Assembly (NCBI GenBank): GCA_028386065.3
Contig: JAKUCV010001948.1
Span: 20,643 to 84,642, forward strand
From: Turnera subulata
Lineage: Eukaryota; Streptophyta; Magnoliopsida; Malpighiales; Passifloraceae
Direction: 5' to 3'
DNA: 64,000 nucleotides
Below the pieces are notes generated by a model, which did not search any database, had not been told where the DNA came from, and saw only the letters and a list, made by a program, of their open reading frames with translations. Positions within the stretch are counted from its first letter, which is position 1. Every line of letters begins with the position of its first letter. Of the stretch, positions 58,173-64,000 are shown piece by piece. Both the position numbers and the translations under genes were made by a program.

Positions 58173-59670
58173 CCTATTTTTCATGTGTATTTCTTTCGTT
58201 TTTATTATGCCAGACGAATATAAAATTATACTCTCTGTTTTTTTTGTTTTTGTTTTTGTTTTTGGCCTTCTACTTTGAGCAAGCGAGCAACCTACCATTC
58301 AAATATCGAGACCATGTCAACTGGTCAACCTGTCCAAATTTCTATAAGCCTGATTTTGTAATGGTTGTCTGAATTTTGCTTTGCTTTGAGGCTCCACATT
58401 ATTCTATTTCTCAGCTGGTGCAAGTTCTTCCAGCGAAAACATAATCATATTATTTTCATAAAAAAAAAGAAAGAAAATATAAGCATGTCAGATTTCTCAA
58501 AGTTACGCTCCACTCATGGGACTTTAAATTTATACAAAGCACCAACCCAAATCTGCTCAAGCCCAATGGACTCACCGTTGAAATCCCCTGAATAATCTTA
58601 CTGCTGTGCTGAGTAAAGTTCAGCTTCTATGCAAAAAATTCTCATAATTTTATCTATTTGCCTCCTTCCCATCTCTCTTTTCTGTTTCTTTTCTTCGTCA
58701 CCTTCCTTCAACATAGGCTTTCTTCATCATAGGTTTCCTTGCTTATTTTGCAAAAAAATTCTTCACCATTGCTATTTGCCATCTCACGCCCGTGTATTAT
58801 ATTTCTTCTTTTTCAACGCGGGCAGGTTTGAATTGAACTTACTCAAATGGAGAGACATCATGGAAATTATTTTTTAATTATTATATAATTTTCATCCCCA
58901 ATCGTCTAATTAAGCTAAGTTCTCAGTCTCCTTTCCTTGACCTTTTTGGCTTTCTTTACTTTCAGTACTTGTTCCCAATTTTCCCCGTATCTTGTATCTC
59001 CTCATGTTGTCACGTACTGAATTAGATGTACTTTCAAACCAACTCATTCCCCTAAGCTTTGGAGAATTTTATTTTCTTTCTCCGTTGGGTTATTCTCTTG
59101 CTATCTTTGTGAAAAAAAAATAATTAAGGAAGGCCTAGTCCAGCTTTTAAGTGAATTTACTTTTAATTAACTATATTAAAGAATCAGGTTTTGCTCCTAT
59201 TCAATTACTTCCGAATACTTGGTTGCTCTTCTATGCCTTTGAGGTTTGGCGTGAGAAACATCCCATTCCAAAGTGTTTTTCCAAAATTCTTTGGGTTTTT
59301 AGATTTTTGATTCCCGAACTTTACTATTTTAGCCAATTCTATACACCTGCTGTTTGTTTGGCTAATCATGTACCCTAATTTTTAAGAATAGACCAATCAT
59401 ATACCCTAGTCTAAGTACTTTCTGATGTGACAATTTGCATGCATTTGACAGTGCCTTCAAACGACATTATCTTGCACCAAAACGACGTCTTTTTGTGATT
59501 TTGCAATGATACATCAAATCCAACTATCACTGTAGGTCATGCGCACTATCAGCCGATTCTTTGACCCAAACTCAAAAAACTTGATAGATACCCACAAACC
59601 CAATCCAGTTTTAAAAACTCTTGTTTATTTGGTGGGTAAACGAGACCGAAGCCCATATTATTGAAGATTA
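58173..59670. other. no gene recognised
   Basis: T-rich spacer; only short, composition-driven frames. AAAACGACGTCTTTTT near 59479 resembles phrases seen in chromovirus LTRs, but no LTR edge was found. Confidence 0.5.
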
Positions 59671-59687
59671 ACTAATACAAAAACGTG

Positions 59688-59814
59688 CCAGAGCCTGTGT
59701 AGCTCAGTGGCATGAAGACCTTGGCATTGGCCAAAGCCACCAGGGTTCAAACCGTGGTGTGGGAGGGTTGGGGAATTCGGGTAGCCTTAGGCTTGTAATA
59801 AAAAAAAAAAAAAA
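59688..59814 (+). mobile_element. tRNA-derived SINE with 17-bp TSD
   Basis: Pol III boxes: A box TAGCTCAGTGGCATG (59699 on) and B box GGGTTCAAACC (59752 on). It ends in GTAATA plus a run of A. ACTAATACAAAAACGTG flanks it exactly at 59671-59687 and 59815-59831. Body of 127 bp. It is a SINE, not a tRNA gene: there is no anticodon arm or acceptor pairing. Confidence 0.93.
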
Positions 59815-59839
59815 ACTAATACAAAAACGTGGCCATGAA

Positions 59840-60214
59840 AGACTCCGTATATCATCTTGAAAGACAAGAAGAACAAAAGGAAGGCAAGGAATAAAAGAGT
59901 TGCAGCCCTGAAGGTTGGCCTGGTTCACCGTTTGCAAGTGCATCTGCCAATCGGTTGCCCTCTCGATAAGTGTGTGAGATGAGAACCTGCCAGTCCCGTG
60001 CAAGCAAGGAAAAAATACCATGAAACAACGATTCAGACACCGGAGAGTTCCGGGAACGTAATCGCTGCACAAGGGCCAGGGAATCAATCTCTAAAACGAT
60101 GTGCCGTAGACCACGAGCCCATGCTTGACTCAGACCGATATAAACTGCCCACACCTCGGCCTTGAAAGAACTGCATATGCCTATGGACATAATAAAGAAA
60201 GAAAAAGAAACCAA
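59840..60214 (-). pseudogene. LINE-type RNase H (RVT_3) fragment
   Basis: Minus strand: SSFKAEVWAVYIGLSQAWARG, then HIVLEIDSLALVQRL, and SHTYREGNRLADALANG. These are the conserved blocks of the RVT_3 RNase H domain with Glu and Asp catalytic residues (AEVWA, EIDS, and Asp in LADALA). The frame is open for 120 codons and then leaves the family. No RT is attached. A SINE inserted just downstream of it. Confidence 0.75.
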
Positions 60215-60539
60215 GCAGATATAGAAAGAAAAAAATTATAAGGCAAAATTTATATTATCATAATAAAAGAAAGAATTAAAACTATATAAATAGAAGAAAA
60301 TGGCAATAAAATTAATTGATAGTAAATTAATGAAAAAAATTTAGTGAATAGTTAATGATCAAAAGATTAGGAAAGAGATGAAGATTATCTAAAGGAAACA
60401 CAAGAGAAAAAATAGCTAAAAACAATAGAATATTTTTTTTTAATTGGAAAATAATCTTAAAGTTTTTTAAAAATTTTGAAAGATCTAGTATAATCATTTG
60501 CCTATAATGACTACACTGTGGATTCGCCACTATTGTCCC

Positions 60540-60745
60540 TGGCTTAACTTTGAATCAAAATTTTCTCATTTGCAGATTCTCGAATGGACAATATGCCTAA
60601 TCTAAATTCAGAAGGTTACTTGTACAAAGTAGCAATCAAGGGCAAAAAGATATTAGCAAGTGGTCAACATCCCACTTTGTATTTTGCCTTCATTGTAAAC
60701 ATATCTGAAAAAATAAAGAAAAAAAACATTTGTAAGTACTAGATA
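60540..60745 (+). pseudogene. third copy of the thionin-like upstream region, gene missing
   Basis: GATTCTCGAATGGACAATAT, GCCTAATCTAAATTCAGAAG and ATTAGCAAGTGG match 56690-56790 upstream of gene 2 in order. The similarity stops near 60745, before the TATA box; no exon follows. It is a truncated third member of the duplication. Confidence 0.75.
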
Positions 60746-60939
60746 TTAATGACAAAAGCGAAGCTCGGAGTTTCAACCAAAACACAATCATATCAGATCT
60801 CCCAAAGGTATGTATGCGTCGCTGATTTACATAAAAAAGTTTTGAGTGCTCATCTGATGAAAAGATTATAGAGGAAGGGTGTATTTGAGAAAAATTTGTG
60901 AGTATCTATCTATCCAGAAAATAGATTTCTTGCTGCAAA
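60746..60939. other. spacer
   Basis: No feature recognised. Confidence 0.5.
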
Positions 60940-61520
60940 TTCCTAAAGCATCTCTAAGCTTCTAAAATCTTTTTTTGGGCAATACTTTTGTCAAAATATT
61001 AGTTAGATTATCTGCAGAATTACAATGGATAAAGCTATCTTCATTAGCTTGCTGCACTTCTCTAATAACGTGAAACTTGATCTTCATGTGCTTGTCATGC
61101 CATGAAATGCTAGATTTTTGGATATTGCTACCGCAGATTGATTGTCAATCATAGTCTCAGTAGCTTCTTCTTGAACTTTCTTGAGATGTTGCAACATTTT
61201 TCTCAACCAAATTGCTTGGTTGACAACAGCAGCTGCTACATATACTGCAGTGAACTGAGCAACAATTTCTTTTTTTCTTAGAATTCCAAGAGAAAGCAAC
61301 AGTACCAAGGGAAAACAAGTACCCTGTTATGTTTTTCATATCGTCATGAGAACCAGCCCAGTCATTATCGGAAAAGTCATGAAGTTTAATCTCTTGTCTC
61401 TGCTGAAACCAAACACCAAAATCAACAGTGCTTCTAATATATCTTAGCACCTATTTTGCTACTTTAAAGTGCAACTCATTAGGAACATGCATGAATCTAG
61501 AAAGTAAAAATAATATCTGG
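60940..61520 (-). pseudogene. copia RT/RNase H fragment
   Basis: Minus-strand frames: SRFMHVPNELHFKVAK, VLRYIRSTVDFGVWF, SDNDWAGSHDDMKNITGY, AFSWNSKKK, QAIWLRKMLQHL, TMIDNQSAVAISKN, and [13 protein letters not shown], ending ILTKVLPKK near 60945. This is the end of a copia pol gene with two frame breaks. No LTR is attached; it directly abuts a LINE 3' end. Confidence 0.85.
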
Positions 61521-61524
61521 TTGG

Positions 61525-62911
61525 GATGTTGTGGGGCACAAAGACATACACATACATATAATACATAGTTATGTTTATGTAAAAAGTATTAAAAGACTGA
61601 TTTCTGCTCCCGTTATGACTGAAGTAAAATCTCCAACATATTCAGAATAGTGAAATAAAGCTAAACTCCCCACCTTGCACAACTTCATCCAAATCATCCA
61701 AGAAAACCGACAATGCAATAAAAGGTGATCTCTGGTCTCAATGTCATTATCACAGAAGGAGCATTTAGCGTGGTCCAACTCCAAAATATTCCTCCCAGCC
61801 AACATCCCCTTAGTACAAATTCCATTTCGAAAAGCAAGCCACAAAAAACTCTCAACTTTTGGGGGGGCTAAAGACAACCACACTGATGGTTTTCCTGATC
61901 CTGAACGTGCATCAGGACTACCTTATAAGAAGACATCCTGATTTAACGGAGAAATTGCCATTTTTTTCACCCAACCATCGCCATTTGTTAGAACATCTAG
62001 GTTGGAGCCTAATTGAAATTAAAAGATCAGATACCTTTCTAACTTCCTCCTCTTCCCAAGAATATAAATGCCTTCTCCAACATGGATTCCAAATCCATAC
62101 ATCTCCCTCCCTCACAAAGGCTTCTGACACAAAGACATTCTGATCCCTTGCAACAGAGAATAACCTGGGAAAAATTTCCATAAGAGCTCCACAAGTCAAC
62201 TATCTATCAAGCCAAAAACGACAGTCCCTTCCGTCACCCACTTCCAAACTTAAACCCTCATTCAAAGCACGACCAATAATGGGATTGTAAATGACATTAA
62301 CAACATTCCTTCAAACTCCCGAAGCCATATTACAATTGAAGGATGGAAAACTCACAAGATTAGGCACCTGACATTTATCTTTAATCAAATTAGGCCAAAC
62401 TGCAGAAGTAGATGCATCAGCATTAATGTAACACCAAATCCATTTAAAGAGAAGACTTTGATTCTTGATCAAAAGAGAATCAATGCCCAGGCCTCCAAGC
62501 TCCTTGGGTTTAGCAAGCCTCTCCCAAGCCACCTTGCACATTTTCGGCTTGTCTGCCATTCCACTCCATAAGAAATTCCTCATAATACCTGTAAGTTTCT
62601 TTGCCACACCCACAAGAATTTTAAACAAAGATAGAAAATAAAATGGCAGACTACACAAGACAGAACGGATCAAGGTTATTCTCCCTCTAAGAGACAAGCA
62701 TTTGCCTCTCCAAGAGGCCAATTTGTTAAAAAATCTATCCACAATAACCTTCCAAGCACCTCCCTTTTCATGTTTTGACCAAGAGGAATACCCAAGTATG
62801 TTGTAGGCAAGAATTCAGCACGAGAAAGCAGGCTGCTTGCAACGTTTTGAACTCTCTCTCTGCCACAATTAATCCCAAATAAACTGCTTTCATGAAAATT
62901 AATTGATAATC
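61525..62911 (-). pseudogene. LINE (L1-type) RT C-terminal and zf-RVT fragment
   Basis: Minus-strand blocks in order: INFHESSLFGINCGRERVQ, FLPTTYLGIPLGQNM, RGKCLSLRGRITLIRSVLCS, ELGGLGIDSLLIKNQSLLFK, IWNPCWRRHLYSW and zf-RVT CSFCDNDIETRDHLLLHC. It is a different LINE family from the three at 4215-21010 (lower identity in the shared blocks). The 5' side stops at the N at 62912. Confidence 0.85.
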
Positions 62912-62912
62912 N
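62912..62912. other. assembly ambiguity (N)
   Basis: The only N in the window. It is exactly at the start of the second copy of an 873-bp segment, so it marks a joined contig or closed gap. Confidence 0.95.
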
Positions 62913-63785
62913 TGCTACATATACTGCAGTGAACTGAGCAACAATTTCTTTTTTTCTTAGAATTCCAAGAGAAAGCAACAGTACCAAGGGAAAAGAAGTA
63001 CCCTGTTATGTTTTTCATATCGTCATGAGAACCAGCCCAGTCATTATCGGAAAAGTCATGAAGTTTAATCTCTTGTCTCTGCTGAAACCAAACACCAAAA
63101 TCAACAGTGCTTCTAATATATCTTAGCACCTATTTTGCTACTTTAAAGTGCAACTCATTAGGAACATGCATGAATCTAGAAAGTAAAAATAATATCTGGT
63201 TGGGATGTTGTAGGGCACAAAGACATACACATACATGTAATACATAGTTATGTTTATGTAAAAAGTATTAAAAGACTGATTTCTGCTCCCGTTATGACCG
63301 AAATAAAATCTCCAACATATTCAGAATAGTGAAATAAAGCTAAACTCCCCACCTTGCACAACTTCATCCAAATCATCCAAGAAAACCGACAATGCAATAA
63401 AAGGTGATCTCTGGTCTCAATGTCATTATCACAGAAGGAGCATTTAGCGTGGTCCAACTCCAAAATATTCCTCCCAGCCAACATCCCCTTAGAACAAATT
63501 CCATTTCGAAAAGCAAGCCACAAGAAACTCTCAACTTTTGGGGGGGCTAAAGACAACCACACTGATGGTTTTCCTGATCCTGAACGTGCATCAGGACTAC
63601 CTTATAAGAAGACATCCTGATTTAACGGAGAAATTGCCATTTTTTTCACCCAACCATCGCCATTTGTTAGAACATCTAGGTTGGAGCCTAATTGAAATTA
63701 AAAGATCAGATAACTTTCTAACTTCCTCCTCTTCCCAAGAATATAAATGCCTTCTCCAACATGGATTCCAAATCCATACATCTCC
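62913..63785 (-). repeat. second copy of 61234-62106 (873 bp)
   Basis: Same length and order as 61234-62106 with eight substitutions and no indel by eye. It spans the copia RNase H end and the LINE zf-RVT part together, so it is a copy of the locus and not a separate insertion. The copy ends at 63785 where an LTR begins. Confidence 0.93.
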
Positions 63786-64000
63786 TGTTAGAACAATAGA
63801 CTTAAGCTAGAGGGGGGGTGAATAGCTTATGACCGAAAATTAAAAACTTTGCAGGAGATGAACTGCGGAATTGAAAAATAGAAGGACACAAAAGATTTTT
63901 ATACTGGTTCACACACAACTAATTTGTGGCTAATCCAGTCCTTCAAGGTACACTTGAAGAGTTCACTATCTACCGTTAAGCTTCCGGGTGCTTAACAAAC
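63786..64000 (-). mobile_element. LTR of a SIRE-like copia (runs off window)
   Basis: TGTTAGAACAATAGACTTAA followed by GAGGGGGGGTGAATAGCTTA, the form seen at the edge of the SIRE-type LTR at 48925 (TGTTAGCCCAGATAG...GGGGGGTGAATCA). As no primer site lies to its left, this is probably the 3' LTR of a minus-strand element. It inserted in the second copy only. Confidence 0.7.

Noticed and set aside
58629..58877. 82-codon frame with signal-like N-terminus
   Set aside because: T-rich spacer; no Cys pattern, no TATA box or homolog, so not called as a secreted peptide.
59696..59770. Apparent tRNA gene (TAGCTCAGTGG and GGGTTCAAACC boxes)
   Set aside because: No anticodon arm or acceptor pairing, and it has an A tail and long TSD; it is a SINE.

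Overview
This window looks like intergenic DNA of a flowering plant. It holds Ty1/copia and Ty3/gypsy LTR retrotransposons, plant L1-type LINEs whose ORF1 has a DUF4283 domain, a CACTA transposon, TRIMs and tRNA-derived SINEs, plus a few small intron-containing or glyoxalase-fold host genes. A dicot is likely but not proven. There are no operons, CRISPR arrays or rRNA/tRNA genes. Only three protein-coding host genes look intact: two thionin-like secreted Cys-rich peptides (43942-44527 and 57039-57556, +) and one VOC/glyoxalase-fold protein (47782-48297, -).

Region by region. 1-3707: gag, leader and LTR of a copia element (-), abutting a truncated chromovirus-type LTR. 4215-12640: an old LINE (-) split by a copia element (4796-11535, TSD AAGAT). 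That element is itself split by a 1.8 kb non-autonomous LTR element (9114-10898) carrying a fragment of a host DEK_C/SWIB-type gene. 12647-19159: a near-complete but decayed LINE (+) with a 343 bp TRIM inside it (15429-15771, identical LTRs, TSD ATTAA). 19165-21010: telomere-like degenerate repeats and another LINE fragment. 21974-43658: a large LTR element without recognisable coding capacity (TSD GGATG), containing an 11.1 kb Tekay-like chromovirus (22659-33732, TSD ATCCG) and a 2.9 kb CACTA element (36181-39079, TSD GCA). This whole nest sits 284 bp upstream of the first thionin-like gene. 46125-48297: VOC gene plus decayed VOC copies, one broken by a second TRIM. 48925-54325: internally deleted SIRE-type copia. 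54326-54665: SINE-like sequence next to an AIP1 (actin-interacting protein 1) gene fragment. 55490-60745: LINE RNase H fragments, the second thionin-like gene, a SINE with a 17 bp TSD, and a third upstream-only relic of the thionin-like locus. 60940-64000: copia and LINE fragments, an 873 bp segment present twice around a single N, and the start of another LTR.

Most coding sequence here is transposon-derived and broken. The most notable points are the host gene fragment carried by a small LTR element, one 12-nt primer-binding-site variant (TGGTAGCGGAGC) shared by six unrelated LTR elements, a three-locus duplication history of the thionin-like gene that dates and maps the 21.7 kb insertion, and a probable assembly or haplotype duplication at the N. 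All calls are from reading the sequence; no database search was run.
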